Notes under the pieces: generated by a model
What the model was told of the DNA's origin: nothing
The model's input: only the letters and a program-made list of their open reading frames with translations
Databases searched by the model: none
DNA from: an uncultured Erysipelotrichaceae bacterium
Lineage (GTDB): Bacteria; Bacillota_I; Bacilli_A; RFN20; CAG-826
Assembly (NCBI GenBank): GCA_902800355.1
Contig: CADCEE010000013.1
Location: 1 to 48,029 of the forward strand
Direction of reading: 5' to 3'
Length of the DNA: 48,029 nt
Translations under genes and position numbers: made by a program
Shown: positions 19,955 through 27,882 of the stretch, piece by piece
Position numbering within the stretch: position 1 is the stretch's first letter
Layout: the number at the start of each line of letters is the position of its first letter

Positions 19955-19983
19955 TTTTCAAAAAAACCCACTCTGTATATAGT
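19955..19983 (+). promoter_or_regulatory. Promoter of the type I toxin mRNA
   Basis: TTTTCA (19955-19960), 17 bases, TATAGT (19978-19983). The transcript would start near 19990, giving an untranslated leader of about 139 bases that is rich in hairpins before the toxin ORF. It overlaps the antisense RNA terminator. Confidence 0.55.
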
Positions 19984-20128
19984 GAGGGGGTAGAAATATT
20001 CCCTAAATTCCAAGTCTCGTCCATTATGGCCAGATGGAGGACGTGGATAAGTTTCTTTCTTTGCAGTTTCTTCTTATTCAGGTTATCTAGCCTAGCCTAG
20101 ATGAGCCTTGGTGGAAGGAGGACTTGTT

Positions 20129-20209
20129 ATGAGAGATATTATTTTGATTCTCTTTGAGATGATAATAGTTCTTGTATTAATAAGAAAGGACCCAACTGAC
20201 AAGCGTTAG
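20129..20209 (+). CDS. Small hydrophobic peptide, probable type I toxin
   Basis: 26 residues, too short for ordinary gene calling. It begins MRDIILILFE, continues as one membrane helix of about 17 residues, and ends in the charged tail RKDPTDKR. The start has a perfect AAGGAGG seven bases upstream. This layout (short charged N-terminus, single helix, basic polar tail) is that of type I toxins such as TxpA, Fst or holin-like peptides, which damage the membrane when overproduced. CCTT and AAGG bracket the ribosome binding site region, so it may be partly masked. The antisense promoter directly downstream supports the call. No named family recognised. Confidence 0.65.
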   Translation: MRDIILILFEMIIVLVLIRKDPTDKR

Positions 20210-20214
20210 GGTCC
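20188..20214. terminator. Hairpin over the toxin stop codon
   Basis: Arms GGACCCAAC and GTTAGGGTCC (one bulged A) around an 8-base loop. On the minus strand it is followed by TTTCTTATT; on the plus strand there is no U-tract. It may stabilise the 3' end of the toxin mRNA and the 5' end of the antisense RNA, or terminate a short antisense form. Confidence 0.6.
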
Positions 20215-20228
20215 AACAATCCAACTAA

Positions 20229-20257
20229 AAGATAACTGCTTAGCGCTTGATAGTCAA
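20229..20257 (-). promoter_or_regulatory. Promoter of the antisense RNA
   Basis: Minus-strand TTGACT (20257-20252), exactly 17 bases, TATCTT (20234-20229); start predicted near 20222. It faces no protein gene on this strand until nifJ, 400 bases away, and nifJ has its own promoter. Confidence 0.6.
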
Positions 20258-20264
20258 CTATATT

Positions 20265-20696
20265 TTACTTTTTAACTTTTTTACGACTTTGTTGCTCTTC
20301 GATAATGAGCTTCTTAAGAATTCTTAAATCGGTGTCGCTTAAAACAACATTACGGTCAAGTAACCCACCTACCAAAGTCATCTTTTTATAAATAAAATCA
20401 GATACAGAATCATATTGTTCTAGTGTCTGTTTTTTAATCGCAGGTTTTTTAATTAAAGTAGATGATCTCTCTTCTTCTTTTTCAACAACAAACTTTTTTA
20501 AAGTTGGAACCAGTTCCATTAAGTTATATTCCGGATCCATCATTAAAGTTGGTTCAAAATAGGAAAGTTGTTCATTGATGATTTCAGGATAAATACCCAC
20601 CACTTTACTTAATCGCTCTGCAGTAACGTATTTTTTATTCATCTTCAAAATCGCATTTAAATATTTTTTAACTTCCACTAATTTTGGTTCTTTCAT
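20265..20696 (-). CDS. Hypothetical protein, winged-helix-like N-terminus
   Basis: 143 residues. The first 65 residues, with YLNAILKMNKKYVTAERLSK, have the spacing of a small helix-turn-helix or winged-helix unit. The middle is charged and probably disordered, and residues 100-143 are helical and lysine-rich. I do not recognise a family. It stands alone on the minus strand, preceded by the terminator of the membrane protein gene and followed at once by the antisense RNA promoter. Confidence 0.55.
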   Translation of the reverse strand: MKEPKLVEVKKYLNAILKMNKKYVTAERLSKVVGIYPEIINEQLSYFEPTLMMDPEYNLMELVPTLKKFVVEKEEERSSTLIKKPAIKKQTLEQYDSVSDFIYKKMTLVGGLLDRNVVLSDTDLRILKKLIIEEQQSRKKVKK

Positions 20697-20753
20697 AACT
20701 TAATTACCTACTTGGGTTTATTTTATCACTAACTGATCTATAGACAAAAGAAA

Positions 20754-20778
20754 ATGCTCATACCTATGGTACAAGCAT
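20754..20778 (-). terminator. Terminator of the 20800-21225 gene
   Basis: Minus-strand hairpin with 11-bp arms (20778-20768 and 20764-20754, two G-U pairs) and a 3-base loop, followed by TTTCTTTTG. Confidence 0.75.
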
Positions 20779-20799
20779 CTGCTTTTAATATTCTTTTAA

Positions 20800-21225
20800 T
20801 TATTGAGCTTGGGCTTCGCGTTCTTTTCTTTCCACTGTAGACCAGCTAACAATGCCAAGAACACCAGCGACTAAACAAACTGGAGACCATGCAACTGTCG
20901 CAAATACTGTTGAAACAATAAGAAGTCCCAATCCTCTTTTTTCTTTTCCACTTGAAACAAATGCTAAAACAGCACATGGGATGGACAAGATGAATTGAAC
21001 AATGAAAACAGCAGAGAGTAAAACGATGGAACCCAAAGCTTCTTCTTTTGTTGATCCTTTAGAGATAAGTTCATTTACGAGGTCAACAACCCATTTTGGT
21101 GCATTTGGTTCTTCGGCCACTGCAACAGCATAAAAGCCAACACCAGCAAGAACGACAAAGGCGATTGCAGCAAGGATAGTAAGAATACCACCAATTAAGA
21201 ATAAAATTTTAGATGCTTTCTTCAT
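20800..21225 (-). CDS. Small integral membrane protein
   Basis: 141 residues with three or four hydrophobic segments: 8-35, 64-90 and 98-127. It begins KKASKILFLIGGILTILAA, the look of small DUF4064-type or signal-anchored membrane proteins of Firmicutes, and ends in a charged tail. AAAGGAA precedes the start. It has its own terminator. Function unknown. Confidence 0.65.
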   Translation of the reverse strand: MKKASKILFLIGGILTILAAIAFVVLAGVGFYAVAVAEEPNAPKWVVDLVNELISKGSTKEEALGSIVLLSAVFIVQFILSIPCAVLAFVSSGKEKRGLGLLIVSTVFATVAWSPVCLVAGVLGIVSWSTVERKEREAQAQ

Positions 21226-21284
21226 AATTATATTTCCTTTCGTAAATAATAATATTATTTTGCTTCAAAGCATTCAACAAAAAA

Positions 21285-21298
21285 GAGCGTTTCCGCTC
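21285..21298 (-). terminator. Terminator of the aquaporin gene
   Basis: Minus-strand hairpin GAGCG-GAAA-CGCTC followed by TTTTTTG. Confidence 0.8.
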
Positions 21299-21321
21299 CT
21301 TTATGTTGATTAGAAAATCAA

Positions 21322-22068
21322 TTATGCAGCTTTTTCTTGGGATTTCTTTCCAAAGAATCCGTGCCATGCACTCCAAGCAGCGAATGATCCTAAGAATGGA
21401 CCAACGATACCTGGGATTAAGTTGAGAGCTTTGTCACCTAATTCTTCACCATTAAACATCGAGAAGATTTGAGCGGATAAGGCTCTGGCTGGGTTGACTG
21501 ATGTTCCGGTTAGAGGGATTCCACAGAGATGGACACCAAATAAAGCAATAGCGATACCAATACCTGCAAAAGAAGACCATTCTTTCTTACTTGTTAAGCC
21601 TAAAACAGCAAAAACAAATAAGAATGTTAAGCCCATTTCTGCCATAGTGGAAAGGATTACAATCATTGGTTTTTTACCTTCGAGATTTTCTAAAGCAATA
21701 GCACCATTATAAAGATGAGTTGCACCAGAAATACCTGATTTCCATGCCCACATGACCATTGCGAGTAATAAGGAACCAACAAAAGCACCTAAAACTTGAG
21801 CGCAGCAATAGATACAAAATTCTTTCCAAGTTAATTCCTTGTTAAGAGCTTTAGCAAAGCTAACTGCAGGGTTAGCATGACCACCTGAGATAGGACCAAC
21901 AGTGTATGCTAATAAAAGAATAGAAACACCGAAGGCACCAGCAATAGCGACCATAGCACCTGTGTCGAGCATGCCACCACCATTAAATGTGAAGGCCATA
22001 GCGGTACCACAACCAAGTAAAACTAAGATCATAGTAGCAACAGCTTCAGCAGCAAATCTTTTTACCAT
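21322..22068 (-). CDS. Aquaporin, AqpZ-like
   Basis: Membrane channel of the MIP family, 248 residues, six helices. The two pore motifs are NPA at 66-68 (HANPAVS) and NPA near 191 (TSVNPARA). Selectivity-filter residues in VHLCGIPLTGTSVNPAR (His, then Arg after the second NPA) match water-selective AqpZ rather than the glycerol facilitator GlpF, which has Asp after NPA and smaller filter residues. AAAGGAAA precedes the start. Single-gene unit with its own terminator. Confidence 0.92.
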   Translation of the reverse strand: MVKRFAAEAVATMILVLLGCGTAMAFTFNGGGMLDTGAMVAIAGAFGVSILLLAYTVGPISGGHANPAVSFAKALNKELTWKEFCIYCCAQVLGAFVGSLLLAMVMWAWKSGISGATHLYNGAIALENLEGKKPMIVILSTMAEMGLTFLFVFAVLGLTSKKEWSSFAGIGIAIALFGVHLCGIPLTGTSVNPARALSAQIFSMFNGEELGDKALNLIPGIVGPFLGSFAAWSAWHGFFGKKSQEKAA

Positions 22069-22123
22069 ATTAAATTTCCTTTCTGATAAATACCCAAATA
22101 CTATAAATAAAAGTATTTAAAAA

Positions 22124-23008
22124 TTAAAGATTAAATTTCTTAAGTGCGCGAAGTACTTCGCTACCAATAAGCATACAAATTGTCGCTAACATCGCACCCA
22201 TAGAAACATCGCTTAAGAAGTGAGCGCCCACTAATAAACGTGAGAACATCACCAATAGTGAGAACACTAATCCACCAATAAATAGAGGTAATCTATATTT
22301 TCTATATTTTTCATCTACTAAAGGTAAGAATATCGCAATTAGAGGAACACCCATAGATGCCGCAGCGTGTCCACTTGGGAAAGACTTAAACTCCTCAGAA
22401 GTTAAACTATACATTTCGATGTAGTTTTTATAATTGGAACATCTTTCGTACCATGCATAATAAGGAACTGGTGTATATTCAATAGTTCTATATCTTGGTC
22501 TATGGAAAATAACTTTAAATAAAGTTACTCCACCAGTAAGAGCAAGCGCAAATGCGGCTATCGCCACTAATAATAAAATCCAAAGATTCTTATTATCAAC
22601 GTTTCTCATTAATCGATAACCAAGATAAGTAAAACAAACCATACAAGGGAAAGAAATAAAATATCCCCAGAATGATTTAGCAGCCCAATAAAAACCATTA
22701 GGACCAAAGAATTCTCGACCAGCAAAATAAGTAGATGCACCCAAGCAGCCAAGTACTGCCACCATAAATAAAACTCTCATCCAAGTTTTATATTCTTCCT
22801 TTTTAAGGAATAAGGATAAGAATCCACCACCCATAATCGCAAACATTCCATATCCAGGAGTGGTTCCAATTACAGAAACAACTAAACCAAATGTATTTCT
22901 ATTTGAGTATAGAGCAGTGTTAATTTGTAGGTCCAAAAATGTCCCAACAATAAACAACGCCAAAAAAGCACCTAAGGTGATTAAAAGGTATAAACGTATT
23001 TGTTTCAT
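22124..23008 (-). CDS. PAP2-family membrane phosphatase
   Basis: 294 residues, about six membrane helices. The three phosphatase signatures are present: KVIFHRPRYR (K-x6-RP type), the PSGH block in FKSFPSGHAA, and SRLLVGAHFLSD (SR-x5-H-x3-D type) with the catalytic His. Such enzymes hydrolyse phosphatidic acid, phosphatidylglycerol phosphate or undecaprenyl pyrophosphate on the outer membrane face; which substrate cannot be told. The gene starts three bases after cysK and is probably translated from the same message. Confidence 0.88.
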   Translation of the reverse strand: MKQIRLYLLITLGAFLALFIVGTFLDLQINTALYSNRNTFGLVVSVIGTTPGYGMFAIMGGGFLSLFLKKEEYKTWMRVLFMVAVLGCLGASTYFAGREFFGPNGFYWAAKSFWGYFISFPCMVCFTYLGYRLMRNVDNKNLWILLLVAIAAFALALTGGVTLFKVIFHRPRYRTIEYTPVPYYAWYERCSNYKNYIEMYSLTSEEFKSFPSGHAAASMGVPLIAIFLPLVDEKYRKYRLPLFIGGLVFSLLVMFSRLLVGAHFLSDVSMGAMLATICMLIGSEVLRALKKFNL

Positions 23009-23011
23009 TAA

Positions 23012-23923
23012 TTATTCTTCTTTCTTGCAAAGTCTTGTAGATAGATATCTATCGATACCATCAGGGAATAAAACGACAATGACCTTATTATTATACTCCT
23101 CTTTACTTGCAAGTCTAATAGCAGCGCTTAAGGCCGCTCCAGAAGAAATACCAACTCCATCTTTTTCTAATTCGTTATGGAGTCTACCCATTTCAAAAGC
23201 ATCATCATTACTTACAGTGATTACTTCATCAATAACACTTCTATCTAATGTATTAGGAATAAAGCCTGCTCCAATGCCTTGAATTTGATGCGGACCAGCC
23301 TCACCTTTAGAAATCATTGGAGAAGAAAGTGGCTCCACTGCCACAATATGGATATTTTTATTTTGTTCTTTTAAATATTTACCAACTCCAGAGACAGTAC
23401 CTCCAGTACCAACTCCAGCAACAAAGGCGGCTACTTCACCATTAGTTTGAGAATAAATCTCTGGACCAGTAGTCTTATAGTGGGCCTTAGGGTTACTTGG
23501 ATTATCAAATTGACCAAGAATTATAGAATCTTTAATCTCTTCATTTAATTCTTTTGCTTTAGCAATTGCCCCTTTCATCCCTCTAGAAGCTTCCGTTAAG
23601 ACTAATTCCGCTCCATAGGATTTTAAGATGTTGCGTCTTTCTATCGACATACTTTCTGGCATCGTTAAAACGACTCGATAACCTTTTTGTTTTCCAACAT
23701 AAGCAAGTCCAATACCGGTATTACCACTTGTTGGTTCAATAATAGTAGATCCTTTTTTAAGAGTTGCACTTCTTTCAGCATCTTCAATCATTGCTAAAGC
23801 AATACGGTCTTTAACACTACCCGCTGGATTATATTTTTCATATTTAGCAAATAACTTTGTTTTCAAATTAAAATGACGTTCAATTTCCTTTAACTCTTTT
23901 AAAGGTGTGTTTCCAATTTTCAT
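23012..23923 (-). CDS. cysK: Cysteine synthase (O-acetylserine sulfhydrylase)
   Basis: PLP enzyme making cysteine from O-acetylserine and sulfide. 303 residues. The PLP-binding Lys38 is in NPAGSVKDR, the substrate loop is TSGNTG near 65, and the phosphate-binding loop is GVGTGGT near 170. The late SGAALSAA segment includes the conserved serine contacting the pyridine nitrogen. Divergent from the TtcA-like gene and first of a two-gene unit with PAP2. No T-box or S-box leader is visible in the 62-base divergent spacer. Confidence 0.93.
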   Translation of the reverse strand: MKIGNTPLKELKEIERHFNLKTKLFAKYEKYNPAGSVKDRIALAMIEDAERSATLKKGSTIIEPTSGNTGIGLAYVGKQKGYRVVLTMPESMSIERRNILKSYGAELVLTEASRGMKGAIAKAKELNEEIKDSIILGQFDNPSNPKAHYKTTGPEIYSQTNGEVAAFVAGVGTGGTVSGVGKYLKEQNKNIHIVAVEPLSSPMISKGEAGPHQIQGIGAGFIPNTLDRSVIDEVITVSNDDAFEMGRLHNELEKDGVGISSGAALSAAIRLASKEEYNNKVIVVLFPDGIDRYLSTRLCKKEE

Positions 23924-23985
23924 CTTTCATACCCCCGATGAATATTTATTATTATATATAAAGGAAAATAGATTATTATAATGAT

Positions 23986-24813
23986 ATGCTCAAAAATATG
24001 AACGTTGATATTTATGAAAATAGTCTGACTACAACTTTTAGAGCCTCAATTTGGTCTAAATTTATTAAGGCATTTCACGACTATCAACTATTAAAAGACG
24101 GGGACAAAGTTTGTGTTTGTATTTCAGGCGGCAAGGACAGCATGCTACTTGCTAAATTATTCATGTGCTTAAAAAAATTCATGAATTATAAGTTTGATGT
24201 GAAGTTTTTAGTGATGAATCCTGGTTATAACAAGGAGAACCTCGAATTAATCAAAAAGAACCTAAAAACCCTACAAATCCCTGCTGAAATCCATAGTACA
24301 GACATCTTTGAGATCGCCAATATGCAAGTTAAAAGCCCATGTTTCTTATGCGCAAAAATGAGAAGAGGCGCCTTATATAACATCGCTAAAAGTATGGGCT
24401 GTAATAAGATCGCTCTAGGTCATCACTATGACGATGTAATTGAAACTACCTTAATGAATTTATTATCTTCTGGTTCTTTTCAAACTATGCTTCCTAAACT
24501 CCACTCCACCAACTATGAAGGAATGGAATTAATTAGACCATTATATTTTGTTAGAGAAAAAGACATCATCCGTTTTGCTAAACATCACGATTTACATTTT
24601 CTTCAATGCGCTTGTAAATTAACCGAAGCTAATAAAGATGAAATTGTGGGTCGAAGAAGATTTATTAAAGAACTTATTAAAACTTTAAAGAAAGATATTC
24701 CTCAAATTGAAGAGAATTTGTTTAACGCTCCTAATAATGTAACTTTAGATATGATTCTTGGATACAAAAAGGGAGGTGTATACTACTCCTACCTTGATGA
24801 TTACAATAAATAA
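23986..24813 (+). CDS. TtcA-like PP-loop ATPase (tRNA thiolation type)
   Basis: 275 residues. The PP-loop SGGKDS (47-52) adenylates tRNA. CFLCAKMRRG (about 122-131) and a later Cys in LQCACK are the cysteines that hold the Fe-S cluster in the TtcA/TtuA family. The HHYDDVIETTLMNLL segment is also typical. Likely substrate: tRNA 2-thiocytidine or a related thio-modification. The first ATG is only three bases after TATAAT (23977-23982), so translation may begin at the second ATG at 23998, four codons in. No good ribosome binding site is seen for either. Confidence 0.85.
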   Translation: MLKNMNVDIYENSLTTTFRASIWSKFIKAFHDYQLLKDGDKVCVCISGGKDSMLLAKLFMCLKKFMNYKFDVKFLVMNPGYNKENLELIKKNLKTLQIPAEIHSTDIFEIANMQVKSPCFLCAKMRRGALYNIAKSMGCNKIALGHHYDDVIETTLMNLLSSGSFQTMLPKLHSTNYEGMELIRPLYFVREKDIIRFAKHHDLHFLQCACKLTEANKDEIVGRRRFIKELIKTLKKDIPQIEENLFNAPNNVTLDMILGYKKGGVYYSYLDDYNK

Positions 24814-24832
24814 AAATCTCATGCAATCAAGA

Positions 24833-24866
24833 TTTGTGGCACATTTGTGACATAAACTATTATAAA
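24833..24866 (+). promoter_or_regulatory. Direct-repeat operator and promoter of the first Nif11-type gene
   Basis: TGTGGCA (24835-24841) and TGTGACA (24846-24852) are repeated with an 11-base period, just upstream of TATAAA (24861-24866), which lies 26 bases before the ATG. The same pair of repeats, period and 26-base distance occur before the second Nif11-type gene. No good -35 box is present, which suits activator-dependent transcription. Confidence 0.7.
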
Positions 24867-24892
24867 TTGTAACCTTAAGGAGTTTTTCAAGT

Positions 24893-25171
24893 ATGAGAAA
24901 AGAATTATTAAAAGGATTAAGTAAAGAACAAATCGCCAAAGTTAGAGCGTGTAAAAACCAAGAAGAATTATTGGCAATTGTTAAAGCTGAAGGCGTGCAA
25001 TTAACAGACGAACAATTAGAAGCTGTCAACGGCGGATTCTGTAGTAAAACAACAGAACCATGTCCAAAATGTGGTTCCACTAGCATTAAAAAAGAACATC
25101 GTGGAAACGATGTCCATATGCACACTGTCTTTATTTGTAAAAAATGTGGAAATGAATGGGACCCAGATTAA
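24893..25171 (+). CDS. Nif11-leader peptide with zinc-ribbon core
   Basis: 92 residues. Residues 1-48 look like a Nif11-type leader: KELLKGLSKEQIAKV, then EGVQLTDEQLEAVNGG, ending in the double glycine 47-48 at which such leaders are cut. The remaining 44 residues start FCS and contain CPKCG (57-61) and CKKCG (82-86) followed by Trp89, a zinc-ribbon spacing. Leaders of this kind normally precede ribosomally made, modified peptides; a zinc-ribbon core is unusual. No modification enzyme or C39 peptidase transporter is adjacent. The leader is 66% identical over 50 residues to the gene at 38219-38506. Confidence 0.8.
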   Translation: MRKELLKGLSKEQIAKVRACKNQEELLAIVKAEGVQLTDEQLEAVNGGFCSKTTEPCPKCGSTSIKKEHRGNDVHMHTVFICKKCGNEWDPD

Positions 25172-25212
25172 TATATAAGTAATAAGTTAATAACAAATCA
25201 CTCGTTTTATAA

Positions 25213-25229
25213 AAAAAGACTGGCATTGC
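25213..25229. repeat. Left arm of the 17-bp inverted repeat (split terminator?)
   Basis: AAAAAGACTGGCATTGC. Its reverse complement recurs at 28661-28677 with one mismatch. The pair has the make-up of a bidirectional terminator (A-run, stem, stem, U-run) whose two stem halves now lie 3.4 kb apart, between convergent genes. Confidence 0.6.
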
Positions 25230-25320
25230 TAACGCAACACAAACCGTTTCATCATGTTTTGCACAAGTTCGTCCATAAATGATCATATCGCGTAAAGCTT
25301 GTTCTGCGCGCCGGCGAAAC
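25230..25320. repeat. Repeat A, copy 1
   Basis: The first 73 bases match copy 2 at 27883-27955 with three differences; weaker similarity runs on through a GC-rich end (GGCGAAAC here, GGCGAGAC there). Read on the minus strand it has an open frame with MIIYGRTCAK and DETVCVAL, in which one of the three differences is silent. It may be the tail of a decayed gene or simply a repeat that happens to be open. Confidence 0.85.
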
Positions 25321-25330
25321 GATCTTTTTC

Positions 25331-26653
25331 TTATAGTTCCCTAACTGGTTTATTGAAGAACAGGACTAAAGATATTAACAATAATCCGCCTGCACAAACA
25401 ATCATTAATCCTAATGAACCCATATAAGTAATAGCGGCACCACCTAATAAGACCGCCAGAGGGATTAATCCATGGCTGCCAATATTCATCACACTACTGA
25501 CTTTACCAAATTTATCTTTATCGACAATTCTCATCATCGCAGTGCTTGCTGGAACGTTAATTGTGATTAATAGCACACCAATAATAAATGAACCCACTAA
25601 CATGATGATTAAGAAGGCATTAATATCTAAGATATTTCGGCTAAATAATAGATAGAACACCACTAATAAGATAAATATTAATGAAACCGCTAATAAAGAC
25701 CATCTAATAATCTTATTTGATTTTTCAAATTGTTTAATACTTGATAAAACAACCCCGGAAATTAAAGAACCAATACCTAATAAAACTGAGAAGAATGAAC
25801 TCCACATTTCTGGTTCTAAACTCCCTTTAAACATGTAATTACTACTCGCGACATCTGTAGAAATGAAATATGGGATGAAGTTTTCAGAAAACGGAGCAAA
25901 GAAGAAGTTGATGAACAAGATACAAATTAATAACGCTAATAACGATTTAATAGAAGCAATATATTTGAATCCGGTTTTGATATCACCGAAGGCAACTTTC
26001 ATTGTTAATTTCTCATCTCTTCTTTCAGATTCAGAGTTATATCTAATGAACATTTCAGAAATCGCACTTAAGATATAACAGCCACCCACAATCATGAATA
26101 AAACGTTAATAGAAATAAGTGAATAGAGGATACCCGCTAAAAGGATGCCAAATATCGATTGAAAACTATTTAGTATTGAGAAATATGATTGAGCCTGTTG
26201 GAATGAATCTTCATCAACAATTTGGGGTAATAATGCTGAAGAAGCTGGATTAAATATACCCGCAATTGCATTAAGAAATACTGAAACAATAAATAACGCT
26301 ACTACTTGTCCAGTGACTGATTTAATAGCGAACATCAATAAGAATGTGAATCCAATAATAATCGCACCTTTTAAATAGTCGCATATAAACATGATCTTTG
26401 CTTTGTTAAAACGGTCACTAATTACCCCACCAAATAAAGTAACTACGCAGAATGTGACTCCACTAGTGGCTAAATATAAACCTTGTAATAAAGCATTATT
26501 ATCAGTGATTTTTAAAATATAAAAACTAACTGCGAATGAATAGAATAAGGCTGCGACATTAGATACTAATGCACCTAGAAATGTCAAAGTATAATTCTTA
26601 TTGGTAAAAACATTTTTTCTTTTTGGTTGTTGTTCGTTATTTGATTCTTCCAT
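25331..26653 (-). CDS. MFS transporter, drug-efflux type
   Basis: 440 residues, twelve membrane helices. The N-terminal loop GGVISDRFNKAKI (about 77-89) is the motif A region of major facilitator exporters, and the overall layout fits the MFS_3/enterobactin-exporter-like group of Firmicutes. Its ATG is three bases after the stop of the XRE-TPR gene, so the two form an operon. Repeat A copy 1 begins 11 bases after its stop codon. Substrate unknown; it might export a peptide or an inhibitor. The immediate regulator is broken, so expression may be constitutive or lost. Confidence 0.87.
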   Translation of the reverse strand: MEESNNEQQPKRKNVFTNKNYTLTFLGALVSNVAALFYSFAVSFYILKITDNNALLQGLYLATSGVTFCVVTLFGGVISDRFNKAKIMFICDYLKGAIIIGFTFLLMFAIKSVTGQVVALFIVSVFLNAIAGIFNPASSALLPQIVDEDSFQQAQSYFSILNSFQSIFGILLAGILYSLISINVLFMIVGGCYILSAISEMFIRYNSESERRDEKLTMKVAFGDIKTGFKYIASIKSLLALLICILFINFFFAPFSENFIPYFISTDVASSNYMFKGSLEPEMWSSFFSVLLGIGSLISGVVLSSIKQFEKSNKIIRWSLLAVSLIFILLVVFYLLFSRNILDINAFLIIMLVGSFIIGVLLITINVPASTAMMRIVDKDKFGKVSSVMNIGSHGLIPLAVLLGGAAITYMGSLGLMIVCAGGLLLISLVLFFNKPVREL

Positions 26654-26656
26654 ATA

Positions 26657-27695
26657 TTAACTTTCCTCAAATATATCTTTATAAAGCTCCATGACTTTTG
26701 GATATGCCCATTTGTCGTTTTTCAAAAATTCAATTTCATATAAGAGATCCTTTTTAATCTCTCCTGTACCAGTAGCAAAGGTGACATCTTGTTGGGAGAA
26801 GAATCTGAATCCGCCTTTTAAGTGTCGATAGCCTAATACTCTTTGACTATTTTCTTTTAAGAAATCGTATTCTTCTTCATATCCTAGGCCTAATATCTTT
26901 TCACAGGCTGCTTTTATGAATGTCAGAGCAAATACCATATCAAGTAAAACTTCTTCACTTTTACTAATTGATACAACAAAGTCGATTAACCAATTCACTA
27001 ATTCAAGAGCATCCCCATATTTGTTATTCCTTAAATGAATAATCAATTGCATAGTGCTGTTATTGATCACTGAAGAAATTGATTCAAGAAAACTCTCAGT
27101 GATGATTTTTTCAGCTTCTGAATTATTTCCTAATTCAAGTTCACATCTAGATAAAGCAGGGGAGGCACCATAAACTCTATTTTCAATTAAATATTGCTTT
27201 GCTAAATCATATTTTTGAGCGTTGATATAACTAAAAGCGATTAATCTATGTAAATCATTTAAAGTAACATTAAATGGATTATCGACTTGATAGGCGGTAA
27301 TAGCTTTTTCGCTATATTCGATGATTAATTCATTAATCTCGGGTTGATGCTTAATTCCGTAATAATCTTGTAAATACATAAGAACGTGCGCTAATAAGAC
27401 GAAGTTGTTGCTATTTTTAGAAACAATTAATCTAATCTCATCAACGCTGATGTCGAAACTTTTACTATCAGCGCATTTCTTGGTTCTTTCGATAAAGTTA
27501 TTAATTGAAGTTGATTCAAGATCATATCCAAGTAAGTAATCAATTGGCTAAATCTTTTAATCTGCCGATATCTGGATCAGATTCCCCTCTCTCCCATTTA
27601 GATATCGCTTGTCTAGATGTGCATAAGACATCTGCGAGTTCTTCTTGAGATACTTTCTTTTCTTTTCTTAAATTTGCAATTCTTTCACCTAGCAT
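26657..27695 (-). pseudogene. Frameshifted XRE-TPR regulator
   Basis: The N-terminal part (27695-27540, 51 codons) is a complete Cro/CI-type HTH: LGERIANLRKEKKVSQEELA then TSRQAISKWERGESDPDIGR. It stops at TGA right after KDLAN. Shifting by one base at 27542 restores DYLLGYDLE, the usual continuation, and the frame then runs without interruption into the 240-residue TPR-like helical part ending at 26657. About six residues expected between KDLAN and DYLLG are absent, so a deletion of roughly 17 or 20 bases is the simplest cause. The intact form would be an RRNPP-like, possibly peptide-sensing regulator of the adjoining MFS gene. AGGAGAGG precedes the start. Confidence 0.85.
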
Positions 27696-27750
27696 GTTGA
27701 ACCTCTCCTATATTTAAACACTTACAATTAGTTTCATTCTATACCATTGT

Positions 27751-27788
27751 AGTTGCTTTTATAACATAATCACGCAACTGCTAGTTGC
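27751..27788. promoter_or_regulatory. Candidate operator of the XRE-TPR/MFS operon
   Basis: A perfect inverted repeat GCAACT-GCT-AGTTGC (27774-27788) with a third AGTTGC half-site at 27751-27756, about 55-90 bases upstream of the regulator's start. A minus-strand TATAGA lies further in. Likely autoregulatory site of the now broken regulator. Confidence 0.45.
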
Positions 27789-27795
27789 AAATAAT

Positions 27796-27877
27796 AAAAG
27801 CTACCTCATAGGGCAGCAGTTCTATTTTTTATAATTTTATTTGTGCAATTCAAGATAAGTCGGTCTGAACAATTACA
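27796..27877. repeat. Repeat B, copy 1
   Basis: Begins AAAAGCT, contains GGCAGCAGTTCTATTTTTT (a weak plus-strand terminator) and ends TCTGAACAATTACA. Copy 2 is at 28578-28660; the last 60 bases differ at only a few positions. The end of B is an imperfect inverted repeat of the start of A. Confidence 0.85.
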
Positions 27878-27882
27878 TTTAG

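Larger units (their letters stand above)
19960..20222 (-). ncRNA. Candidate antisense antitoxin RNA
   Basis: Inferred from a promoter at 20257-20229 and an intrinsic terminator at its other end: a hairpin at 19988-19967 followed by seven U. About 260 bases, complementary to essentially the whole toxin transcript including its ribosome binding site. A shorter product of about 40 bases ending at the hairpin at 20188-20214 is also possible, because TTTCTTATT follows that hairpin on this strand. Confidence 0.5.

Noticed and set aside
24745-25125. 126-residue minus-strand ORF over the Nif11-type gene
   Set aside because: It is the antisense shadow of a gene with a clear ribosome binding site, conserved paralogue and promoter.
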